A DNA stretch of 64,000 bases from assembly GCF_018406605.1 (NCBI RefSeq), contig NZ_AP024545.1:1674001-1738000 (forward strand), given 5' to 3'. Under the pieces are notes generated by a model that worked only from the letters and a program-made list of their open reading frames with translations, was not told where the DNA came from and made no database searches. Within the stretch, counting starts at the first letter, position 1. Every line of letters begins with the position of its first letter. Position numbers and translations under genes: made by a program. Of the stretch, positions 25,659-33,580 are shown one piece after another. The stretch comes from Noviluteimonas caseinilytica (GTDB taxonomy: Bacteria > Pseudomonadota > Gammaproteobacteria > Xanthomonadales > Xanthomonadaceae).

Positions 25659-25737
25659 GTGTGGCGCACCGCCCTGGCGGACGGGACGGCGAGTCTAGCG
25701 CGCCGATCCCCGCCGTGCACGGCTTGCAATGCGCCGC

Positions 25738-27375
25738 TCAGCGGAATTCGAAACCGAATGACACCACGCCGGGCGCGGGCTCGACCACCGACAGGGAAAT
25801 GGCCGCGGTCTGGCCGGGGGCGAGGGTGTTTTGCGTAGGCGGCGCGCCCAGGTATTCGCGCGCGGTGAATGCCCGCGCGCCCACCACGCGCCCGTCCACG
25901 TCGGACAACGTCAGCACCAGGCGCGGCCATGCCTGCGCCCAGCGCGCATCGTTGCGGAAACTCGCAGCGATCTGCAGCGTGCCCGGCGCGATGGGATGCG
26001 GGCGCACGTCGCGCGCGAGCATCGTGAACGCAGCAGGATCGCGCCACGGCGGCAACGTGCAACGCAAAGCGCGACACGCAAGGTCGACGGTGGGACGCCA
26101 GCGCGCATCGCGCGCGAGCACGTCGCGTTGTGCCAGCAGCAGTTGCAATGCGAGCAGCAGCGCGAGCGCGGCGAGGATCGCGATGCGCGGCCAGCTGGCC
26201 GGAAGCGCGGTGTGCGCGGCGCGGGCTTCATCGCGCAGGAAACTGGGAGCCTGCGCAGCGGAACGGCGGCGCGGCACGGCGGTCGTGGGGGCTTTTGCGG
26301 GTTTCGGTGCAACGGGTGCGTCGACGCGGTGGGAAACGTCGGGGCGTTCGGGGGAGATGGGTGCAGGTTCGATTCCTGCGAATTGGATCGGAGCAGGTTC
26401 GATTGGCGCAGCCTTGATCGGCGCAGCTTCGTTCGGTGCAGATTCGATCGCTGCAGCTTCGATTGGCGCAGCTTCGATCCGCGCAACCTCGACTGGTGCA
26501 GTTTCGATCGCCTCGACCGGCGGTGCTTCGTCGATCTCCCGTTCGATCGTGGCAACGTCGGCGACGACGTCCTCGATCGGTGCGTCTTCCACGATGTCGA
26601 CTTCCGCCGGCGCCAGGTCCATCGGCACGAGTTCGAGGTGCGGTGTTTCGAGCGGGGCGACTTCGCTCGGCGCCAGGGCGACGGGCGTTTCGACCGCCGG
26701 CGCCTCCACCGGCGGCGACGCGGGCGCCGGCGCTTCGCTCTCGACCGCTGCGGCGGCGACCTCCGCGTCGGCCTTCGCCTTCGCGCGTGCCCGCAATGAC
26801 GGGATGGGTTTCACCGATGCCTTCGTGCGCGTGGGCGCCGGCGGCGTTTCCGCTGCGGGGGACGGCGGCGTGGCTTCGACGGGTTTGGGCACGGCCGGCT
26901 TCGACCGCAGTCCGCCCACCGCACCACGCATCCATTCGACCAATCCCGGCCTTTGCGGCTTGCGCACGGGCGGCGCCGGTGCGGGCGCTTCCGGTGCCGG
27001 GGTGTCCGTCGTCGACTTGCGCGTCGTGCGACGCGGCTTCGCGGGCTCGGCGTCGCTGCGCGGTTTCGCGCGCGGGCGACGATCGGGTTTCGCGGACATC
27101 GCCGCGATCATCGCGTCGGCGCTGAAGGATTCGCTGTCCGTCGCAGCCAGTGCCTCCTGCGCGGCTTCCTGCGGCGCCGCGATGTCCTGCGGCGTTGCCT
27201 CGACCGGCGCCGGATCAGGTGCGGGCGCCGGGCTTGCATCCGGTCCCGGGGGCGCGGCCGCTTCCTCCGCGACATCGCCCATCGCGCCGCCACATTTCGG
27301 GCACGCCGCGGGCGGCGCGCCGGTGCGCGGGTCCAGGGCGACCAGGAACTGGCAATGGGGACACAGGACGAACAT
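25738..27375 (-). CDS. Zinc-ribbon DUF3426 membrane protein with repetitive linker
   Basis: 545 residues. An N-terminal zinc ribbon (MFVLCPHC and CPKCGG) is followed by about 330 residues of low-complexity Pro/Ala/Glu linker with EAAPI-type repeats. A membrane helix (WPRIAILAALALLLALQLLLA) and a C-terminal DUF3426 domain follow, the latter including LVLTLSDVDGRVVGARAF. The family is of unknown function and often sits beside prmA in this order. The linker is longer than I expect for the family. No enzyme motif is visible. Confidence 0.85.
   Translation of the reverse strand: MFVLCPHCQFLVALDPRTGAPPAACPKCGGAMGDVAEEAAAPPGPDASPAPAPDPAPVEATPQDIAAPQEAAQEALAATDSESFSADAMIAAMSAKPDRRPRAKPRSDAEPAKPRRTTRKSTTDTPAPEAPAPAPPVRKPQRPGLVEWMRGAVGGLRSKPAVPKPVEATPPSPAAETPPAPTRTKASVKPIPSLRARAKAKADAEVAAAAVESEAPAPASPPVEAPAVETPVALAPSEVAPLETPHLELVPMDLAPAEVDIVEDAPIEDVVADVATIEREIDEAPPVEAIETAPVEVARIEAAPIEAAAIESAPNEAAPIKAAPIEPAPIQFAGIEPAPISPERPDVSHRVDAPVAPKPAKAPTTAVPRRRSAAQAPSFLRDEARAAHTALPASWPRIAILAALALLLALQLLLAQRDVLARDARWRPTVDLACRALRCTLPPWRDPAAFTMLARDVRPHPIAPGTLQIAASFRNDARWAQAWPRLVLTLSDVDGRVVGARAFTAREYLGAPPTQNTLAPGQTAAISLSVVEPAPGVVSFGFEFR
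26361..26520 (-). repeat. About 15-bp tandem repeats in the zinc-ribbon gene
   Basis: Around ten imperfect units related to GATTGGCGCAGCTTC run through this stretch and encode IEAAP-type pentamers on the minus strand. They build the extended linker between the zinc ribbon and the membrane helix and may vary in copy number between strains. Confidence 0.7.
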
Positions 27376-27410
27376 GGCGGCTATTCAACCACGCCGCCGC
27401 GGTCCGGCAA

Positions 27411-28331
27411 TCAGGCGCTGCGCACGCCGTCGATGCGAATCCAGTCACCTTCCTGCTGCACGGCCAGGGCGTCGAACCATGTGCCGTAGCGATCCAGCAG
27501 CGCGTCTTCCTGCCCCGCGAGGATGCCCGACAGCGCGATCCGGCCGCCGGGCGCGACGCGCGCGGCCAGCGTGTCGGCCAGCGCATCGAGCGCGGACGCG
27601 AGGATGTTGGCGACGACGATCGGGTATTGCGAGACGGGTTCGTCCGCCGGCAGGAACACGGACAGCCGCTCCCCTACGCCGTTGCGCTCCGCGTTGTCGT
27701 GCGTGGCCAGCAGCGCCTGCGGATCGTTGTCCACGCCCACCGCGCGCTGCGCACCGAGCTTCAGCGCGGCGAGCGCGAGGATCCCGGAGCCGCACCCGAA
27801 ATCGAGCACCGCGCGCCCCTGCAGTTCACCGGCTTCGGCGAGCGCATCGAGCCATTGCAGGCACAACGACGTGGTCGGATGCGTGCCGGAACCGAAGGCC
27901 AGGCCGGGATCGAGCCGCACGATCGCGGCATCGTGCACGTCCGCGCCGTCGGGCAGGTCGCGATTCCAAGGCACGATCCACGTGCGCGCGCCGAACGAGA
28001 GCGGCACGTACTGGTCCATCCACGCGCGTTCCCAATCCTGGTCTTCGACGTTGCGGAAGTGCGCCTGCGTCCAGTCCAGGCCGGGGTCGAAGGATTCGAG
28101 CGCGGCCAGCAGCACCAGCGCGTCGGTTTCGTGCGCGAACAACGCCGACAACGCGATCTCGCCCCACAACGGCGTTTCGCCGACGCCGGGTTCGAGGATC
28201 GCGTGTTCGTTGGGCGTGTCCACGTCCGCATCGAGCAACGTGACGGCGAGCGCGCCGACGTCTTCGAGCGCATTTTCGTAGCGCGGCTGGTCCGCTTCGC
28301 GGCAGCGCAGCGTGAGTTCGAGGTAAGGCAT
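27411..28331 (-). CDS. prmA: Ribosomal protein L11 methyltransferase PrmA
   Basis: 306 residues. A small N-terminal L11-binding domain (about 1-95) precedes a Rossmann methyltransferase domain with SAM motif LDFGCGSGILALAALKLG and the NPPY-like VANILASALD. It trimethylates ribosomal protein L11 using SAM; cytosolic. It is 36 nt upstream of the zinc-ribbon gene on the same strand. GSGTHPTTSLCLQWLD matches the family. Confidence 0.96.
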   Translation of the reverse strand: MPYLELTLRCREADQPRYENALEDVGALAVTLLDADVDTPNEHAILEPGVGETPLWGEIALSALFAHETDALVLLAALESFDPGLDWTQAHFRNVEDQDWERAWMDQYVPLSFGARTWIVPWNRDLPDGADVHDAAIVRLDPGLAFGSGTHPTTSLCLQWLDALAEAGELQGRAVLDFGCGSGILALAALKLGAQRAVGVDNDPQALLATHDNAERNGVGERLSVFLPADEPVSQYPIVVANILASALDALADTLAARVAPGGRIALSGILAGQEDALLDRYGTWFDALAVQQEGDWIRIDGVRSA

Positions 28332-28373
28332 GCGCCGGAGTTTAAACCGGCGCGCTTCGGATCACGTCACGCC

Positions 28374-29675
28374 TCAATGGCCGAGCAAGCCGCGCAGCAG
28401 GCGCTTGGTCTTGCTTTCTTCCGGCTTGGCAGGCTGGTCGGCCTGCTGATCGGCTTGCGCCGCATCCACCGACATCCCGAGCATCGCCGTGGTCGTGGAC
28501 TTGTTGCGCACGCGGACGTTCCATTCCGGATTCCACGCCGCCTTCGGGTCGGCGGGCTTCGGCGGATACGTGATGTTGGATTCGGGGCCGAACGCGATCA
28601 TCTGCATCACGCCGCCGCCGGCCTGGCCACCCGTGGCCGCGAAGATGCCCTTCGGCATCGCGCACTGGCTCACGCTCGGCGCCAGCAACACTTTTTCCTT
28701 GATCCACTTGTCGACGGTGGTGGGCGGCAGGTAATCGAAGATGCCCATGCCCGCGTCGGCCACTTCCGAACTGCTCCAGAACACCATCGCATCGCCCTGC
28801 ATGCCCATCGCGTGCAGGAAGTAGCCGGTGGCGCGATCGACGGGACGCCAGTTCCAGGTCTGCCCGGTTTCCAGCGAACCGGTGCTGCTGAGTGCGATCT
28901 GCGGCATGAAGTCCTGCTTCTGCGTCAGGTCGAACTGCAGCGACTCGGGCACCTTCGCGCCCGCGATCTTGTGGTTGCCGACGAGCGACGCACCCTTCGG
29001 CACGAGCTTGTGCATCTTGTCGTTCGGCCACAGCGCGAACTTCGGATCGACGTTGACGGTGCGATCCGGCGCGTAGCGGCCCTGCATCGCGCTGCCCCAT
29101 TGCGACGCGTTGCCGGTGACCTTGCCGTCCTTCATCTCGAACTTGATCTCGCGCGGCTGGCCCGGGCGGATCGCGGTGCCGCAGCCCCAGTAGATGAGGA
29201 TGCGCGCCTTCGCATTGCCGTCGGCCATGCCGGGCTTGTACTTGCCGCTCGGTTCGCTCGGCACGATGGCTTTCGGCGGCACGAGCGGCAACACCTTGCC
29301 GAGCTGCAGGCCGGCGGGAATCTGGTCTTCGGCTTCGACGCCGGGATTGAGCTGGTTGAGCAGCGCGACATCCAGGTACTGCCCCGGCATGCCGCCGAAG
29401 CGCGTGTTGCCGTAATGGTTCTGCGCGGCGTCGCCGCCGAACATGCGCATCGCCATGCCGCCCATGCCGCTGCTCATGTCGGGCATGCCCGCCATCGAAT
29501 GCGTCGACACATCCATCCACAGCTGCGTCTTCGGCGACTTCGCCTGCTGGCTGGCCACGGGCAGCGCGAGCGCGAGCAGGGCTGCGACGACGAGCACCGC
29601 GATCACCGCACGCTTGGCGTTGCGGAAGCGGGCCACGTTGCGGGTCTGGGCGCGGAAGAGCGGGCGGTGCGACAT
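28374..29675 (-). CDS. Exported protein of unknown function
   Basis: 433 residues. A cationic N-terminus and hydrophobic stretch (AVIAVLVVAALLALALPVA) followed by ASQQA look like a Sec signal peptide or a single anchor. Just after it lies a Met/Gly-rich segment (MAGMPDMSSGMGGMAMRMF). The rest is probably beta-rich, with WGCGTAIRPGQPREIKFEM and two Cys residues. I do not recognise a family with known function. It is inserted between prmA and the accBC operon on the same strand, in a position where enterobacteria carry unrelated genes. Confidence 0.75.
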   Translation of the reverse strand: MSHRPLFRAQTRNVARFRNAKRAVIAVLVVAALLALALPVASQQAKSPKTQLWMDVSTHSMAGMPDMSSGMGGMAMRMFGGDAAQNHYGNTRFGGMPGQYLDVALLNQLNPGVEAEDQIPAGLQLGKVLPLVPPKAIVPSEPSGKYKPGMADGNAKARILIYWGCGTAIRPGQPREIKFEMKDGKVTGNASQWGSAMQGRYAPDRTVNVDPKFALWPNDKMHKLVPKGASLVGNHKIAGAKVPESLQFDLTQKQDFMPQIALSSTGSLETGQTWNWRPVDRATGYFLHAMGMQGDAMVFWSSSEVADAGMGIFDYLPPTTVDKWIKEKVLLAPSVSQCAMPKGIFAATGGQAGGGVMQMIAFGPESNITYPPKPADPKAAWNPEWNVRVRNKSTTTAMLGMSVDAAQADQQADQPAKPEESKTKRLLRGLLGH

Positions 29676-29794
29676 GACGACCTCGACGAAATCAGCGGGA
29701 ACGAAAACACCCGCAGATCGGCGGGTGCAGTCCAAGGAACGCGGGCTCCGCGGGCAACCGGCCACGTCGCGCGGGCGCCGGTGTCGGACTTCGT

Positions 29795-30496
29795 TCAGGC
29801 TTCGGTGCGTTCCTGCGCCTGGCGCGCGAGGATCCAGTCCCTGCGGCGCCGCAGCACGCGCACGCCCTGGTGGAGGTAGTTGAGGTTGAAGAGCACTGTG
29901 AGCCCGATCAGCACCAGGTGCCAGCGCTGGCCCAGCATCGCGCCGGGATAGTGGCGCACCAGCCACCACGACACGCCCTGGAACGCGACCGCCAGCGGCA
30001 TCAGCACGAAGATGTTCTCGCGCTGGTCGCGCACGATGTCGGCGTGCAGCAAGCGCTCTTCGTCGGTGGTGAAGTCGCCCGCCTGGCGTTGCACCACGCG
30101 CAGGTCCCACGCGTACAGGCCCCACACCGCCAGCGCGTAGCACGCGTTGAGCGCGAACCACGCCTGCGGATCGGCGACTTCGGTCAGCGCCGCGGCTTCG
30201 ATCAGCGTGGCGCCGAAATACCCGAACGTGTGCCCGAACTCGAGCGGCCACCCGATGAAGCTCAACGTATGGATGAGCGAGCGCGACCAGAAGATCAGGA
30301 TCACCAGCAGCCCGGTGAAGATGTAGGGCCAGGTTTCCCATTGCAGCTTGAGCATCGGCTGCACGGCCGCGGTGGCCAGCATCGCCAGGGCGAGGCCCTG
30401 GATGATGGAGATCAGTGTGAGCTCGATGCCGACGACGGTCTTGTCGAGCTCGGTTTTCGCTTCGCGGCGGAGGCGTGTGGCGGTGGGTTCCGACAT
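29795..30496 (-). CDS. Polytopic membrane protein of unknown function
   Basis: 233 residues with about six hydrophobic helices (ELTLISIIQGLALAMLATAA, WPYIFTGLLVILIFW, WLVRHYPGAMLGQRWHLVLIG and others) and a conserved-looking core RSLIHTLSFIGWPLEFGHTFGY. The C-terminus is basic. No transporter motif is recognised. It follows accC by 18 nt on the same strand, so it is probably the last gene of the aroQ-accBC transcript. Confidence 0.75.
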   Translation of the reverse strand: MSEPTATRLRREAKTELDKTVVGIELTLISIIQGLALAMLATAAVQPMLKLQWETWPYIFTGLLVILIFWSRSLIHTLSFIGWPLEFGHTFGYFGATLIEAAALTEVADPQAWFALNACYALAVWGLYAWDLRVVQRQAGDFTTDEERLLHADIVRDQRENIFVLMPLAVAFQGVSWWLVRHYPGAMLGQRWHLVLIGLTVLFNLNYLHQGVRVLRRRRDWILARQAQERTEA

Positions 30497-30514
30497 TGAC
30501 GCCTCCGCTGCGGA

Positions 30515-31882
30515 TTACACGATCGAGAGCGACTTCTCTTTGCGTTCGGCGAGCCGCTTTTCCAGGTAGTGGATGTTCTGCCCACCCTGCTGGAACCCGC
30601 CGTCGGCGAGGATCCGCTGCTGCAACGGGATGTTCGTCTTGATGCCGTCCACGACCATTTCGCTCAGCGCCACGCGCATGCGCGCGATCGCGGTCGCGCG
30701 ATCGGGGCCGTGCACGATCAACTTGCCGATCATCGAGTCGTAGTTGGCGGGGACGCGATAGCTCTCGTAGATGTGGCTGTCCACGCGCACGCCCGGGCCG
30801 CCCGGTGCATGGAAATGCTGGATCAGGCCGGGGCAGGGCATGAACGTGTCCGGGTCTTCCGCGTTGATGCGGCACTCGATCGCATGGCCTTCCAGCACGA
30901 TGTCGCTCTGCTTGAGCGACAGCTTGTGGCCGGCGGCGATCATCAACTGCTCGCGCACCAGGTCGATGCCGGTGACCATCTCGGTGACCGGATGCTCCAC
31001 CTGGATGCGGGTGTTCATTTCGATGAAATAGAACCGCCCGTTTTCGTACAGGAACTCGAACGTGCCCGCGCCGCGATAGCCGATGCGGATGCACGCTTCG
31101 ACGCACACCTTGCCGATCTCCGCGCGCTGCTCCGGCGTGATGCCCGGGGCCGGCGCTTCTTCCACGACCTTCTGGTGGCGGCGCTGCATGGAGCAATCGC
31201 GCTCGCCGAGGTGGATCGCGTTGCCCTGGCCGTCGGCCAGCACCTGGATCTCCACGTGGCGCGGGTTCTCCAGGAATTTCTCCATGTAGACCATGTCGTT
31301 GGAGAACGCGGCCTTCGCCTCGGTCTTCGTGGTCTGGATGGCGTTATGCAGGTGCGCTTCGGTGTGCACCACGCGCATGCCGCGACCGCCGCCGCCACCG
31401 GCGGCCTTCACGATCACCGGATAGCCGATCTCGCGCGCGATCTTGACGTTGGTGGCCGCGTCGTCGCCGAGCGGTCCACCGCTGCCGGGCACGCACGGCA
31501 CGCCGGCGGCCTTCATCGCGCGGATCGCTTCGACCTTGTCGCCCATCAGGCGGATCGTGTCGGCCTTCGGGCCGATGAAGATGAAGCCGGATTGCTCCAC
31601 GCGTTCGGCGAAGTCCGCGTTCTCGCTGAGGAAGCCGTAGCCCGGGTGGATCGCCTGCGCGTCGGTGACTTCGGCCGCGGCGATGATCGAGGCCATGTTC
31701 AAGTAACTGTCGGTGGACGGCGCGGGGCCGATGCACACCGATTCGTCGGCCATGGCGACGTGCTTGAGGTTGCGGTCGACGGTGGAATGCACCGCGACCG
31801 TGCGGATGCCGAGCGCGTGGCACGCGCGCAGGATGCGCAGCGCGATTTCCCCGCGATTGGCGATGACGACTTTATCGAGCAT
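30515..31882 (-). CDS. accC: Biotin carboxylase AccC
   Basis: 455 residues, full length. It carboxylates biotin on AccB using ATP and bicarbonate, the first half of acetyl-CoA carboxylase. Intact are MLDKVVIANRGEIALRI, the glycine-rich ATP loop AAGGGGGRGMR, the catalytic EMNTRIQVEHPVTE, and the C-terminal domain. Cytosolic. It starts 10 nt after accB, forming the classic accBC operon. Confidence 0.98.
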   Translation of the reverse strand: MLDKVVIANRGEIALRILRACHALGIRTVAVHSTVDRNLKHVAMADESVCIGPAPSTDSYLNMASIIAAAEVTDAQAIHPGYGFLSENADFAERVEQSGFIFIGPKADTIRLMGDKVEAIRAMKAAGVPCVPGSGGPLGDDAATNVKIAREIGYPVIVKAAGGGGGRGMRVVHTEAHLHNAIQTTKTEAKAAFSNDMVYMEKFLENPRHVEIQVLADGQGNAIHLGERDCSMQRRHQKVVEEAPAPGITPEQRAEIGKVCVEACIRIGYRGAGTFEFLYENGRFYFIEMNTRIQVEHPVTEMVTGIDLVREQLMIAAGHKLSLKQSDIVLEGHAIECRINAEDPDTFMPCPGLIQHFHAPGGPGVRVDSHIYESYRVPANYDSMIGKLIVHGPDRATAIARMRVALSEMVVDGIKTNIPLQQRILADGGFQQGGQNIHYLEKRLAERKEKSLSIV

Positions 31883-31892
31883 CTGCGCCGCC

Positions 31893-32366
31893 TCAGCCGA
31901 TCACGAACAAGGGTTCGTCGAATTCGATCGGCTGGCCGCTCTCGCACAGCACCTTGAGCACGGTGCCGGACACGTCGGCTTCGATCGGATTGAACATCTT
32001 CATCGCCTCGATGATGCCCAGCGTCTCGCCGGCCTTCACCGCCTGGCCGACGCTGACGAACGCCGGCTTGTCCGGCGAGGGCGAGGCATAGAACGTCCCG
32101 ACCATCGGTGCGCGGACGATGTGGCCTTCCGGCAGGTCGGACATCGGCTTGGGCTGGCCGCCGCTGGCGGCGTCGGTCGGGCCCGCCATGGGCATGACCG
32201 GCGACGGGCGTTGTTCGACCTGCATCGGGGCCATCTGCTGGACCTGCATCGCGCCGCGCGGCACGCGGGCCAGGCGAACGGATTCCTCGCCTTCCTTGAT
32301 TTCGATCTCGGCGAGGTTCGACTCTTCCAGCAGATCGATCAGCTTCTTGATTTTGCGCAGGTCCAT
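31893..32366 (-). CDS. accB: Biotin carboxyl carrier protein AccB
   Basis: 157 residues. An N-terminal helix (MDLRKIKKLIDLLEES) and a Pro/Met/Gln-rich linker precede the biotinyl domain with the biotinylation site EAMKM, Lys123. It carries biotin between AccC and the carboxyltransferase. It is located 58 nt after aroQ and just before accC on the same strand. Confidence 0.97.
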   Translation of the reverse strand: MDLRKIKKLIDLLEESNLAEIEIKEGEESVRLARVPRGAMQVQQMAPMQVEQRPSPVMPMAGPTDAASGGQPKPMSDLPEGHIVRAPMVGTFYASPSPDKPAFVSVGQAVKAGETLGIIEAMKMFNPIEADVSGTVLKVLCESGQPIEFDEPLFVIG

Positions 32367-32424
32367 GGCGGGCCTCTGGTCGGAGCCTCCGGCAACGGAG
32401 GCGGTGGGAACGGAATGGGTGGGA

Positions 32425-32865
32425 TCAGGCGCCGAGGCGCTGGAGGGCGGCGTCGAGCGCGAGCGAATAGCTCGCGGCGCCGAAGCCCGCGACCACGCCG
32501 ACGGCGAGGTCGCTGAAATAACTGGTGCGGCGGAACGGTTCCCGCGCATGCGGGTTGGACAGGTGCACTTCGATGAAGGGCAACGCGACCGCGGCCAGCG
32601 CATCGCGCAGCGCGACCGAGGTGTGGGTGAAGCCCGCGGGGTTCACCAGGAGGAAGTCGGTGCCATCGGTGCGCGCGGCCTGCACGCGGTCGATCAGCGC
32701 GGCTTCGGCGTTGGATTGCAGGGAGGTCAGGTCGTGGCCGGCCTCGCGGGCGCGGCGCCCGAGTTCGGCGTCGATCTCGGCGAGGGTCGTGCGGCCATAG
32801 ACCTCCGGCTCGCGCGTACCGAGCAGGTTGAGGTTCGGGCCATGCAGGACCAGCAGCTTCGCCAT
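32425..32865 (-). CDS. aroQ: Type II 3-dehydroquinate dehydratase AroQ
   Basis: 146 residues, the usual size. It dehydrates 3-dehydroquinate in the shikimate pathway as a dodecamer. HGPNLNLLGTREPEVYG carries the catalytic Tyr of the family, QSNAEAALIDRVQ and NPAGFTHTSVALRDA the substrate loop, and EVHLSNPHAREPFR the catalytic His. It heads the aroQ-accB-accC group, an arrangement common in gammaproteobacteria. Confidence 0.97.
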   Translation of the reverse strand: MAKLLVLHGPNLNLLGTREPEVYGRTTLAEIDAELGRRAREAGHDLTSLQSNAEAALIDRVQAARTDGTDFLLVNPAGFTHTSVALRDALAAVALPFIEVHLSNPHAREPFRRTSYFSDLAVGVVAGFGAASYSLALDAALQRLGA

Positions 32866-32983
32866 CGCGCGCGTCGGGGGACCTAAGGACGCGCAGTCTG
32901 GCCCAAGCGCTCCGGGGTGTCCAGACGATCACATCACGATCGCGGAAGTTCTCGGGACTTATGCAGAGGTTGGAGTTGCGCCT

Positions 32984-33580
32984 CTAATCCCTTGCCCAGC
33001 CTGCGATTTCCCCGTGTTCGAACGGGCCGATGCGTTGTTTCAGCAGCCGCCCGTCGGCGGAGACCAGGATCGAATAGGGCAGCACGCCCTTCGGATTGCC
33101 CAGGCGGACGCCCGCATCGGCCGGGCCGGGGGTTTCGATCAGGATTGGATAGTCCACGCCCGTTTTCGCCACGAAGGCGCGCACGGCCTCGACGTCATCC
33201 AGAGCGATGCCGACGACTTGCACGCCGTTGGCACCCTGTTCGGTGGCGAAGGCCTGCAGCGCGGGCATCTCGGTGACGCAGGGCCCGCACCAGCTGGCCC
33301 AGAGGTTGATGAGGACGGGGCGGCCGGCGTACTTCTCGGGAAGTTCGATGCGCTGGCCCGCCAGGTCCGGCAACGTGATCGCCGGGAGTTTCTCCCCGCG
33401 GCGCGCCACCGCTACGCCGGCCGGCACCGGGGGCGCGCTGGCGTCCATCGCTTCGCCCAGCACGCGCTGGCCCAGTTCGGTCCGCAGCAGCGGGCCGGGG
33501 CCCGTCGTCAGCAGGGCCGCAACGACCCCGAGCGCACCAGCCACCAACGCAACCAGCACCACTTTCGTGCCCGATCCCAT
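32984..33580 (-). CDS. TlpA-type thiol:disulfide oxidoreductase
   Basis: 198 residues. One N-terminal membrane helix (VVLVALVAGALGVVAALLT) anchors a periplasmic thioredoxin-fold domain with active site WCGPC in NLWASWCGPCVTEMPAL. It would reduce periplasmic protein disulfides, perhaps with electrons from DsbD, whose gene stop overlaps this start by one nucleotide (TGATG). Confidence 0.92.
   Translation of the reverse strand: MGSGTKVVLVALVAGALGVVAALLTTGPGPLLRTELGQRVLGEAMDASAPPVPAGVAVARRGEKLPAITLPDLAGQRIELPEKYAGRPVLINLWASWCGPCVTEMPALQAFATEQGANGVQVVGIALDDVEAVRAFVAKTGVDYPILIETPGPADAGVRLGNPKGVLPYSILVSADGRLLKQRIGPFEHGEIAGWARD

Noticed and set aside
25343..28243. 966-codon + strand open frame with SIGAAS-type pentapeptide-like repeats
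   Set aside because: It is the reverse reading of the 15-bp repeats in the zinc-ribbon gene; not a pentapeptide-repeat protein.
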